A stretch of 64,000 nt of DNA from an uncultured Oscillospiraceae bacterium. GTDB lineage: Bacteria > Bacillota > Clostridia > Oscillospirales > Oscillospiraceae. Below, in pieces: positions 16,523-24,047 of the stretch. The notes below the pieces were generated by a model, which was given only the letters and a program-made list of their open reading frames with translations, did not search any database and was not told the DNA's origin. The DNA lies in assembly GCA_910578505.1 (NCBI GenBank), contig CAJTPV010000001.1, positions 157,307-221,306 of the forward strand, in the 5' to 3' direction. Each line of letters opens with the position of its first letter. The first letter of the stretch is position 1. Both the position numbers and the translations under genes were made by a program.

Positions 16523-17257
16523 ATGAAGAAGGTCGCGTTTATCACCGGCGGCAGCCGGGGGATTGGCCGCGCCATTGCCGTGCGTCTGGCGGCGGAGGGC
16601 TATGCGGTGGGGATCGACTACCTCAATTCCCAGCAGCAGGCGGAGGCCCTGGTCAAGGAGCTGCGCCTGCAGGGAACAGACGCCCTGGCGGTCCAGGGGG
16701 ACGTGGCGGACCGGGAGGCCATTACAGCCGCCATCCATCTGGTGGAGGCGTCCCTGGGTCCGGTCTCGGTGCTGGTCAACAACGCGGGCATCGCGGAGCA
16801 GAACCAGTTCCAGGACATCTCTGACGCCTTCTGGCACAGGCTCTTTGCCGTCAACGTGGACGGCGCGTTCCACACCATTCAGGCGGTCCTGCCCCGTATG
16901 CTCCGGGAGAAGTCCGGCAGCATCATCAACATCTCCTCCATCTGGGGGCTGCGGGGCGCGTCCTGCGAGGCGGCCTATTCCGCCACAAAGGCGGCGCTCA
17001 TCGGCCTGACCCGGTCCCTGGCCCAGGAGCTGGCCCCCTCCAACATCCGGGTCAACTGCATTGCGCCCGGCGTGATCCTCACCGATATGGTGCGGGTGCT
17101 GGGGGAGGAGACCCTGTCTCTGCTGGCGGAACAGACCCCCATGGGGCGGCTGGGTACGCCGGAGGACATCGCCAGGCTGGCGGCGTTCCTGGCGGGGGAT
17201 GGCGCGTCCTTTATCACCGGCCAGGTGATGACCGCGGACGGCGGCTTTATCGTATAA
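16523..17257 (+). CDS. ymfI: SDR reductase, YmfI-like (EF-P 5-aminopentanone reductase)
   Basis: A 244-residue short-chain dehydrogenase with TGGSRGIGRAIA (nucleotide binding), NNAGIA, the catalytic Ser of ISSIWG and the Y-x3-K pair in YSATKAALIG. The SIWG-x2-GASCE stretch is typical of YmfI, which reduces a 5-aminopentanone modification on elongation factor P in Bacillus. FabG (3-oxoacyl-ACP reductase) is the alternative. No Shine-Dalgarno site is visible before ATG 16523, which lies 5 bases after the previous stop, so translation is probably coupled to the Cys/His repeat gene. Confidence 0.65.
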   Translation: MKKVAFITGGSRGIGRAIAVRLAAEGYAVGIDYLNSQQQAEALVKELRLQGTDALAVQGDVADREAITAAIHLVEASLGPVSVLVNNAGIAEQNQFQDISDAFWHRLFAVNVDGAFHTIQAVLPRMLREKSGSIINISSIWGLRGASCEAAYSATKAALIGLTRSLAQELAPSNIRVNCIAPGVILTDMVRVLGEETLSLLAEQTPMGRLGTPEDIARLAAFLAGDGASFITGQVMTADGGFIV

Positions 17258-17271
17258 GCAGCATGAAACAA

Positions 17272-17306
17272 GAGGAGACGTACTCCCGACGGGAGTACGT
17301 CTCCTC
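17272..17306. terminator. terminator, 16-bp perfect stem
   Basis: 17272-17287 pairs perfectly with 17291-17306 around a 3-base loop, between the convergent SDR and SLH genes. T-rich sequence follows on the minus-strand side. Confidence 0.75.
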
Positions 17307-17323
17307 ATTGCTTCGCTGCTCTC

Positions 17324-19552
17324 TCAGCGGCTCATCAGGTTGTACAGCATCACCGCGGCCTCCGCCCTGGTGGCGGCCCGGTCCGCCGCAAAGCTGCCCT
17401 CCGGGCTCACCATGCCCAGCCCCTGGGCCAGGGCCGCCCAGCTCAGCAGCTCCGCCGGAATCTGGTCCCGGTCGGCATAGGCGCAGGTGAAGATGCCCTG
17501 CAGCCGGGCCACGGGGCCGAAGCCCGCGCCCTGGAGCAGCATCCGCACCGTCTCGCCGCGGGTCATGACATGGCCGTCCTGCCGCTCCGCCCGCGTCAGC
17601 ATGCCCAGGCTATAGGCGCGGCTGTACAGGTCGTCGGCCTTGTCCGTCTCCGGATCAAAGCGGTAGCCGTCCGCGCTGGCCAGCAGCGCCACCAGGTCCA
17701 GCTGGGTCAGCTCCTTCCGGGGCTGGCAGACGCCGCCGGACCAGCCGATGCCGTAGGCCGCCAGGGCCTCGATCTGCTTTCCGGCCCAGTGGTCCGCCGT
17801 GTCGCTGTAGGAGAGGACGCCGCTGCCGGCGTCAATTTCCCGATAGATCACCTCGCCGGTCCTGGCGTCCACACCGGCGGCGGCTCTGTCCTCCTCCGGG
17901 GCGTAGGACAGCTGCAGCCGGAAGAAGTAGGCGTAGCCCTGTTCCAGCAGCGGTTTGGCCTCCGGCATAGACGGGTCCAGCTTCACCGGCACGTTCCGGT
18001 AGGCCAGGGCCGGGGTGTAGTGGCCGGACCAGGCGTCCAGCCCGGCGGCGGCGTCCACAATGCCCTCCGCACTGTCAAAAGCCACGCCGTCCGTCCAGCT
18101 CCGCTCCAGGCTGCTGATGGTCCCGTCCAGGATGTCCACAGACACCCGCAGGCTGTTTTCCGGGAAGAAATATCCGTTTTCCTTCTGGGCAAACTGGAAG
18201 CTGTGGGCGCTGCTGTAGGCGCTCTCCTCCCAGGGCGTGCTGTTGTAGAGGGCTGTTTTGGCCAGCTCCTCCCCCCACAGCTCTGCCAGGAACGCCTCAC
18301 CGGTCTTGCGGGCGGCCTCCTCGCTGACGGCGGCCTTCCGGTCCTTGGCGTAGGGCGCGCTGGAGTAGACCCGCAGCAGCGCGCCGGTCTTGCCGTCGCA
18401 GAGGACCGTGCGCCGCCAGATATTGTCGCCGTCCTTGCGGCTGTAGGTCAGCCGGGCGGTGACCTGCCCGGTCTCCTTGTCCAGGGAGTAGTTGGCGGAG
18501 CCGAAGGTGTACTTGGCCAGCCCCAGGGCGGTCCACTTCTGCAGCTCCCTGTCCAGGGTCTCCTTGTCCAGCACGCCCTCCATCTTGGAGATGCCGGCCA
18601 GCTCCGCCTGGGACAGACCGCCGGATGCCGCCGTGTCCATGGCCGCCTCCGGCGCGGCCCCCGCGTCGCCGGCAAAGCCGTTTGCCAGGCCCTTGCGGTC
18701 GACCTCCTCATAGAGCTTGGTCAGATTGACCAGTTCCCCCGTCTGGGCATCTACGTAGTAGGAGTCCACCGGCTCCGGCAGGTACTGCAGGGACGCCTTT
18801 TTGGCGTCCGGGTCCAGGACGTACTCCAGACGCATGTTCATGGTCTGCTTCAGCTGGGCTCCGGCGGCGCTTTTGCTGACCGCCGGCCTGGCGCTGGGGA
18901 CGCCGCCGATGACGTTCTGCTCCAGGCTCTCCCGGTAGAAGCGGATGACCTTGCCGTCGCTGGCCCGCACCGTCACGGAGAAGGTCAGCGGGGAGGAGAC
19001 CCCGTTGAGGAGGATTTCACCGCTGAAGCGGTGGCTGGAGGTGCTCAGCCGGCCGGTGTCCCGGTCCGAAAAGCGGGCGCTCTCCACAGAGCCGTCCAGG
19101 ACCTTTTTCAGGAAGGCCTCCGCTGACTTCTGGGCCTGCTCCCTGGACACGGCGGGAAAGGCGGGGATGTAATTGCCGCCGCCATAGACGGAGGGCGTAT
19201 CGTAGCCGCTGGATTCATCGGAGAAATAGCAGCTGAGGATCTTGCCCGCCTCCGTGGCCGACACCGCCAGGCTGACGCCGTTCCCGCTCCAGTTCAGGTC
19301 CCACACCGGGGCCAGCTCGTTTTCCCGCAGCTCGCCGTAGAACTCCTCGTACTCGTCCCCGATGGACAGGGTCTCCTTTACCTTCACGGTCACCTGGGCC
19401 AGGCGCTGGTCGGTGTTGGAGCTGCCCAGCGCGGCGCTCTCGCCGGGGGACGGGGCGGGGGCCTCCGGTTCCGCTGCTGCCGTGGCTGCCGCCGGCGCGG
19501 TCAGGGTCAGCATCAGCGCGGCGGACAGGGCCATGCTTAAGATTCGCTTCAT
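17324..19552 (-). CDS. YcdB/PepSY-type repeat protein with SLH domains
   Basis: The 742-residue exported protein starts with a clear signal peptide (MKRILSMALSAALMLTLTAP, cleavage near ATA-AAE). Its long middle part has repeated units containing motifs such as AQKSAEAFLKKVLDG, DGKVIRFYRE and DAQTGELVNL, resembling YcdB/YcdC and PepSY-like repeats. The last roughly 190 residues are SLH domains (DHWAGKQIEALAAYGI; later FAADRAATRAEAAVMLYNL) that hold proteins to cell-wall polymers. A GAAGGAGG site precedes the ATG. Its exact function is unknown. Confidence 0.78.
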   Translation of the reverse strand: MKRILSMALSAALMLTLTAPAAATAAAEPEAPAPSPGESAALGSSNTDQRLAQVTVKVKETLSIGDEYEEFYGELRENELAPVWDLNWSGNGVSLAVSATEAGKILSCYFSDESSGYDTPSVYGGGNYIPAFPAVSREQAQKSAEAFLKKVLDGSVESARFSDRDTGRLSTSSHRFSGEILLNGVSSPLTFSVTVRASDGKVIRFYRESLEQNVIGGVPSARPAVSKSAAGAQLKQTMNMRLEYVLDPDAKKASLQYLPEPVDSYYVDAQTGELVNLTKLYEEVDRKGLANGFAGDAGAAPEAAMDTAASGGLSQAELAGISKMEGVLDKETLDRELQKWTALGLAKYTFGSANYSLDKETGQVTARLTYSRKDGDNIWRRTVLCDGKTGALLRVYSSAPYAKDRKAAVSEEAARKTGEAFLAELWGEELAKTALYNSTPWEESAYSSAHSFQFAQKENGYFFPENSLRVSVDILDGTISSLERSWTDGVAFDSAEGIVDAAAGLDAWSGHYTPALAYRNVPVKLDPSMPEAKPLLEQGYAYFFRLQLSYAPEEDRAAAGVDARTGEVIYREIDAGSGVLSYSDTADHWAGKQIEALAAYGIGWSGGVCQPRKELTQLDLVALLASADGYRFDPETDKADDLYSRAYSLGMLTRAERQDGHVMTRGETVRMLLQGAGFGPVARLQGIFTCAYADRDQIPAELLSWAALAQGLGMVSPEGSFAADRAATRAEAAVMLYNLMSR

Positions 19553-19959
19553 TGTTTTCTGCCTCCTTCACTTTTTATAAAAAAGTCCTTATTGATTAGG
19601 ACGCACCGGGACAGAAAATGTTCCATACAGGTGAAGAAAATTTTGCGGTTGGAATGGGGTAGAGTGCAGTGAGAAACTAGAGGTATCAAGGGCAGAGGTT
19701 ATTCGTAGGGGTATTCACAAGGTATATGACGGCCTCGATAAAAAGTGAGGGAAGCGGCGCGCTCCTGTCAAAAACACACGCCACTTCCCCAGCCGACTAT
19801 TGCCAAAAGGCAACGGTGACGTAAATATTATACCATGCGTCAGCTTTCTTTTCAAGCAGTATCGGCCAAAAAAGGAAAAAGAAAGGACGGTTCAATCGTG
19901 GAAAACATCTTGAAAATGCTTTACGACCTGCCCCACGTACCCACGCATCATGGGGCGCG
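19553..19959. other. intergenic region without a recognised gene
   Basis: About 400 bases between two genes read leftward. It must carry the promoter of the SLH gene. I see only small structures: TTGCC/GGCAA at 19800-19813, and GGGAAG/CTTCCC pairing near 19749-19797. A short frame near 19835 on the plus strand lacks a ribosome site and is antisense to the transporter end. Confidence 0.4.
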
Positions 19960-21117
19960 TTACCTGACCCGTATGCGCTTTTCCCGCAGCCGCTGGTACA
20001 CGAACTCCCGGAACAGGGCGTACAGCACGCTGGTCAGGGGGATGAACAGCAGCATGCCCGCCACGCCCAGCAGGCTGCCGCCTACGGACACCGCCGCCAG
20101 CACCCAGATGGACGGCAGGCCCACGGAGCTGCCCACCACATGGGGATAGATCAGGTTCCCCTCCACCTGCTGCAAGATCAGGAACATGACCACAAACACC
20201 AGCGCCTGCATGGGGGACACCATCAGCAGCAGGAACGCCCCCACGCCGCAGCCGATAAACGCGCCCACGATGGGGATCAGGGCGGTGATGGCGATGAGGC
20301 ACCCCACCAGCAGGGCGTAGGGCATCCGCAGGACGGTCATGCACAGGAAGAACATGCACCCCAGGATCACCGCCTCCATGCACTGGCCGGTGATGAAGCT
20401 GGAAAATACTCTATGGCTCAGACGGCAGACCTCTACCGTTTTGTCCGCGCCCCTCTTGGGCAGCAGGGCGTACAGCGCCTTGCGGCACTGCAGGCCCAGC
20501 TTCTCCTTCTGGAGCAGGACATAGACGGCAAATACCACCGCCACAAAGACGGTGCTGACCGCGCTGACAATACTCTTGGTGGCGGAGATGGTGGAGCTGA
20601 GCACATTGCCGAAGCCGCTGCCCACAAAGTCCACCACGCTGGCCAGCAGGGACTCCCAGTCCACGGTCAGAGTCTCCAGCCAGCTGTAAATTTCGGGGTA
20701 GGCCACGAACTGCTCCTCCGCCCAGACGGCGAACCGCCGCCAGGCGGATACAATGGTGGTCCCCAGGCCGGATACACTCTCTGCCAGCTGGGGCACAATG
20801 ATCAGCAGCAGCGCCGGAATGACCACCGCCACCACAACGATGGTCGCCAGCAGGCTGAGAACGCGGGCAGCCTTCGGCGACAGGCCCCGCCTTCTCCCGC
20901 CGCCGGGGGAGGGGCGAAAGAGCTTTTTTTCAAAGAACGACATGGGCACATTCAGCACAAAGGCCACCGCGCCGCCGATCAGCAGCGGGGAGGCCACGCC
21001 GCCCACAAACCGAAGAAACGCCAGGACCTGGCCGAAGTGCTGCAGGCCCGTAAACAGCAGTATGGCAAAGGCGATGAGAAGCATCAGCTTCCTCATGGCT
21101 GCGCGGGAAATTTCCAT
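19960..21117 (-). CDS. AI-2E family transporter
   Basis: A polytopic membrane protein of 385 residues from ATG 21117, which follows CAGGAGGG; longer upstream starts lack such a site. The AI-2E family pattern is clear: about eight hydrophobic segments, with GCGVGAFLLLMVSP and LQQVEGNLIYPHVVGSSVGL late in the protein. The family covers the quorum-signal exporter TqsA and many exporters of unknown substrate, some of them cation antiporters, so AI-2 export should not be assumed. A second member lies at 56484-57563. Confidence 0.85.
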   Translation of the reverse strand: MEISRAAMRKLMLLIAFAILLFTGLQHFGQVLAFLRFVGGVASPLLIGGAVAFVLNVPMSFFEKKLFRPSPGGGRRRGLSPKAARVLSLLATIVVVAVVIPALLLIIVPQLAESVSGLGTTIVSAWRRFAVWAEEQFVAYPEIYSWLETLTVDWESLLASVVDFVGSGFGNVLSSTISATKSIVSAVSTVFVAVVFAVYVLLQKEKLGLQCRKALYALLPKRGADKTVEVCRLSHRVFSSFITGQCMEAVILGCMFFLCMTVLRMPYALLVGCLIAITALIPIVGAFIGCGVGAFLLLMVSPMQALVFVVMFLILQQVEGNLIYPHVVGSSVGLPSIWVLAAVSVGGSLLGVAGMLLFIPLTSVLYALFREFVYQRLREKRIRVR

Positions 21118-21163
21118 GCTTGTCCCTCCTGAACCGCTCTGCGGCGGCGTGTATGATTGCTCC

Positions 21164-21192
21164 ATCCTACCGCGTCCGGCGGCGTTCGTCAA
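21164..21192 (-). promoter_or_regulatory. promoter for AI-2E family gene
   Basis: On the minus strand, TTGACG (21192-21187) and TAGGAT (21169-21164) are 17 bases apart, about 45 bases before the chosen start. Confidence 0.6.
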
Positions 21193-21265
21193 TGGACAAA
21201 GTGTAAACTTTATCTGGCACATTTTTTCGCCCGCGAGTATAAACCCCCTGATAAATTATCGTAAC

Positions 21266-21337
21266 GCGGGCGTGGTGCGGGTTTGAAAATCGGAAGCAGC
21301 GGGGTACGGCTCAGAGGACCGGCGTACCCCGCTGCTT
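21266..21337. repeat. repeat copy 1 with glmS terminator hairpin
   Basis: A 15-bp stem (21294-21308 with 21323-21337) follows the glmS stop and can terminate it. The 19 bases at 21266-21284, plus most of the sequence into the hairpin, recur at 57537-57605. There they form the end of an AI-2E transporter gene and its terminator. Here the same words are non-coding, between glmS and the other AI-2E gene. Confidence 0.75.
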
Positions 21338-21340
21338 ATG

Positions 21341-23179
21341 TCATTCCACCGTCACCGATTTCGCCAGATTCCGGGGCTTATCGATATCGCAGCCCCGCAT
21401 CAGCGCCACATAGTAGGCGAACAGCTGCAGCGGCGCGACCCCCAGCAGCGGCATCAGCATGGGGTGGACGTCGGGGATGGCGATGACGCCGTTGGCCGCA
21501 GACGCCATTTCCGCCCGCCGGCTCTCCGCCGTCAGGGCCAGCACGTCGCCGCCTCGGGTCTTGACCTCCACAATGTTGCTCATGGCCTTGTCAAAGAGCG
21601 TGACATAGGTCCCCAGGGCCACCACCAGCGTGCCCTCCTCGATGAGGCTGATGGTGCCGTGCTTCAGCTCGCCGGAGGCGTAGGCCTCGGAGTGGATGTA
21701 GGAGATCTCCTTCAGCTTCAGGGACCCCTCCAGCCCCAGGGCATAGTCGATATTCCGGCCAATGAAAAAGACGCTGTTGAGGTTGAAATACCGGCTGGCA
21801 AAGTACTGGATGTCCTCCCGCCCGGACAGCACCGTCTCCAGCTTCTCCGGCAGCAGCAGCATTTCGTCCAGAACGCGCCGCCGCTCGTCCCCGTCCAGGG
21901 AGCCCAGGACCTTTGCCATATACAGCCCCAGCAGGTCCAGCACCGCCAGCTGGGTGGTGTACGCCTTGGTGGTGGCCACGGCAATCTCCGGCCCGGCCCA
22001 GGTGTACAGTACCTGGTCGCTCTCCCTGGCGATGGAGGAGCCCACCACGTTGACGATGGACAGGATCTTTGCCCCCAGCCGCCTGGCCTCCCGCAGCGCC
22101 GCCATGGTGTCCAGCGTCTCGCCGGACTGGCTGATGACCACCACCAGGGTCTGCTCATCCACAATGGGGTCCATGTACCGGAACTCCGACGCCAGGGCCA
22201 CCTCCACCGGCACCCGGAGAATCCGCTCCAGGCTGTACTTGCCCACCATGCCCACGTGGTAGGAGGAGCCGCAGGCCACAATATACAGCTTGCGGAGACT
22301 GCGGATGTACTCGTCCGTCAGGGAGAAGTCCTCCAGACAGACCTCGCCGTCCCGAATCCGGGGGAAGACGGCCCGGCGGAGGGCCTCCGGCTGCTCCATG
22401 ATCTCCTTGAACATGAAGTGCTCATAGCCCCCCTTTTCCGCCGCGTCAACCTCCCAGTCCACATAGGCGATCTCCTTCTCAACGGGCTGCATGAGGTAGT
22501 TATAACACCGGATGCCGTCCCGGGTCAGCACCGCCAGGTCGCCGTCGTCCATATACGACACCCGGCGGGTGTGGCGCAGGATGGCGGTCACGTCGCTGGC
22601 CAGGAAATGGCACCCGTCGCCGTAGCCCAGGATCAGCGGGCTGTCCTTGCGCACGGCGATGATCTGGTCCGGCTTGTCGGCGCACAGGATGCCCAGGGCG
22701 TAAGCGCCCTCAATCCGGTGGAGACAGCGGCCCACGGCATCCAAAATATCCACCTTGCCGTCCTCATAAAAATACTCCACCAGCTGGGCCACCACCTCTG
22801 TGTCCGTCTCCGAGGTGAAGGGCACCCCCTGCTTCTGAAGAAACGCCTTCAATTCGGCATAATTTTCGATGATGCCGTTGTGTACCACGGCGATCCTGCC
22901 GCTGCGGCTGACCTGGGGGTGGGAGTTGGCATCCGAGGGCGCGCCGTGGGTGGCCCAGCGGGTGTGGCCCACGCCCGCCGTGCCTGCCACGGCCCGTCCG
23001 CCGTCCAGCAGGCCGCTGAGCACCTGCAGGCGGCCCTTGGCCTTGTGGACGGAGAGCCGCCCCTCCGCGCACACGGCCACGCCTGCCGAGTCATAGCCCC
23101 GGTACTCCAGCCTGCTCAGGCCCTCCAAAAGGATGGGGGCGGCCTCCTCATGGCCCACATACCCTACAATTCCGCACAT
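21341..23179 (-). CDS. glmS: glucosamine-6-phosphate synthase (isomerizing)
   Basis: GlmS makes glucosamine-6-phosphate from fructose-6-phosphate and glutamine, the first step toward UDP-GlcNAc for the cell wall. From ATG 23179 (AGGAGG upstream) the protein has 612 residues. Cys2 of MCGIVGYVG is the glutaminase nucleophile, and RWATHG and the N-terminal YDSAGVAV match the glutaminase domain. Two SIS sugar-isomerase domains follow (CGSSYHVG; SQSGETLDT), and the C-terminus is KPRNLAKSVTVE. A glmS ribozyme lies in its leader. Confidence 0.97.
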   Translation of the reverse strand: MCGIVGYVGHEEAAPILLEGLSRLEYRGYDSAGVAVCAEGRLSVHKAKGRLQVLSGLLDGGRAVAGTAGVGHTRWATHGAPSDANSHPQVSRSGRIAVVHNGIIENYAELKAFLQKQGVPFTSETDTEVVAQLVEYFYEDGKVDILDAVGRCLHRIEGAYALGILCADKPDQIIAVRKDSPLILGYGDGCHFLASDVTAILRHTRRVSYMDDGDLAVLTRDGIRCYNYLMQPVEKEIAYVDWEVDAAEKGGYEHFMFKEIMEQPEALRRAVFPRIRDGEVCLEDFSLTDEYIRSLRKLYIVACGSSYHVGMVGKYSLERILRVPVEVALASEFRYMDPIVDEQTLVVVISQSGETLDTMAALREARRLGAKILSIVNVVGSSIARESDQVLYTWAGPEIAVATTKAYTTQLAVLDLLGLYMAKVLGSLDGDERRRVLDEMLLLPEKLETVLSGREDIQYFASRYFNLNSVFFIGRNIDYALGLEGSLKLKEISYIHSEAYASGELKHGTISLIEEGTLVVALGTYVTLFDKAMSNIVEVKTRGGDVLALTAESRRAEMASAANGVIAIPDVHPMLMPLLGVAPLQLFAYYVALMRGCDIDKPRNLAKSVTVE

Positions 23180-23297
23180 AAAAAGAATCCTCCTGACTGA
23201 AAAATGGCAGGGAAAATACGCCGCCCCAACAGACGGCCTTTTCCCGCTCTGCAGTAAGAGGACAAACTCGCAGCCATTTGTCGCTCGTTCCCCGGTC

Positions 23298-23456
23298 CCG
23301 GCCCCTTTGTCCCACGGTCGCCCGTGGATTTGTAGGCCGGGTGCGCACCCGGAGCGGTGCGGGAGGGCATCCGCCGAACTGTCGATCATCCCCCCACCTC
23401 GTCGTCCCATCAAAACCAATCACGCTGAACCCCGCATAAAACGGACGCGAAGCGCA
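23298..23456 (-). ncRNA. glmS ribozyme (GlcN6P-activated self-cleaving riboswitch)
   Basis: The leader of glmS contains, on the minus strand, the core GACGAGG...GUUCGGCGGAUGCCCUCCC and a later hairpin CCACGGGCGACCGUGG. Both match landmarks of known glmS ribozymes in order. CCGGCC and GGCCGG close the P4 arm. This element senses glucosamine-6-phosphate, uses it as a cofactor to cut its own mRNA, and so represses glmS. The 3' limit (23298) is set by the P4 arm. The 5' end is less sure: UGCGC near 23456 is the best cleavage-site candidate, giving a weak P1. A 44-bp repeat abuts this end. Confidence 0.85.
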
Positions 23457-23500
23457 TTAAAGTTCTTTTTGCCTACTTTTTCTTTCAAGAAAAAGTAGGG
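23457..23500. repeat. 44-bp dispersed hairpin repeat, copy 1
   Basis: These 44 bases recur identically at 50641-50684 in the same orientation. The core is a 12-bp inverted repeat, CCTACTTTTTCT / AGAAAAAGTAGG (23472-23483 with 23488-23499), with loop TTCA. It lies directly upstream of the glmS ribozyme. Confidence 0.85.
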
Positions 23501-23656
23501 GGCGCTGGCGCTTATGACAGACCTCTGGAGCCTGTGGCCTCCTTTCCCTCTGCGATACTTTTCCAGTATATACGGTTTTACAGAAAAAGGGAAGTGGAAA
23601 TATCACCAAAGTGCGGCGAATTTCCACCGGATAGAAATGACAGCTGGCGGGCGCAA

Positions 23657-23685
23657 TTGACAGCCGCCGCCCGGACGGCTATAAT
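23657..23685 (+). promoter_or_regulatory. perfect consensus sigma-A promoter
   Basis: TTGACA (23657-23662) and TATAAT (23680-23685) are 17 bases apart, an exact consensus. It lies 32 bases before the first gene of the VWA / R-M / MoxR operon and should drive it strongly unless repressed. The spacer is G+C-rich (CCGCC...GGACGGC). Confidence 0.85.
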
Positions 23686-23717
23686 AACGGCAGAAATACC
23701 GCAGCCGGAGGGAGCCT

Positions 23718-24047
23718 ATGGAACAGCGCTATCAGAAATTCCGGCAGAGCCGGCAGGAGCCGCTCCGCCTTGCGATCGCCCTGGATGGATTTTTTCAGGA
23801 CACGGACCCCGTCCGGCAGGCCGCCTACGGGGACTATCTGCGCCGCCGCCTGCAACCGGCGGTGCAGCGGCTGGTGGAGGCGGACGACACCCGGCGGCTG
23901 AGCCGCCTGGCCCCCTGGTTCACCGCCAGACAGACGGACGCCTTTATCGCCCTGGCCCGTGAAAAGCAAAAAACCGCCGCCCTGGTCTGGCTGCTGCGGT
24001 GGAAGGGAGAGCACTATGGATTCCCGGACAAAGATTTCTCCCTCTGA
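23718..24047 (+). CDS. hypothetical 109-aa protein
   Basis: I do not recognise this protein. It has 109 residues, is soluble, rich in Arg, Ala and Leu, and looks helical, with a C-terminal half RQTDAFIALAREKQKTAALVWLLRW. ATG 23718 follows a GGAGGGAG site and is the first start after the consensus promoter. Its end overlaps the next gene by 32 bases, implying coupling. As first gene of the VWA/MoxR operon it may be an accessory part of that system (inference). Confidence 0.7.
   Translation: MEQRYQKFRQSRQEPLRLAIALDGFFQDTDPVRQAAYGDYLRRRLQPAVQRLVEADDTRRLSRLAPWFTARQTDAFIALAREKQKTAALVWLLRWKGEHYGFPDKDFSL

Noticed and set aside
19577..19602. Attenuator in the leader of the YcdB/SLH gene
   Set aside because: A GTCCT/AGGAC stem followed by six T on the minus strand exists, but five base pairs with an 8-base loop are too weak to claim.
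19835..20149. 104-codon plus-strand frame
   Set aside because: No ribosome site, and more than half lies antisense to the AI-2E transporter end.
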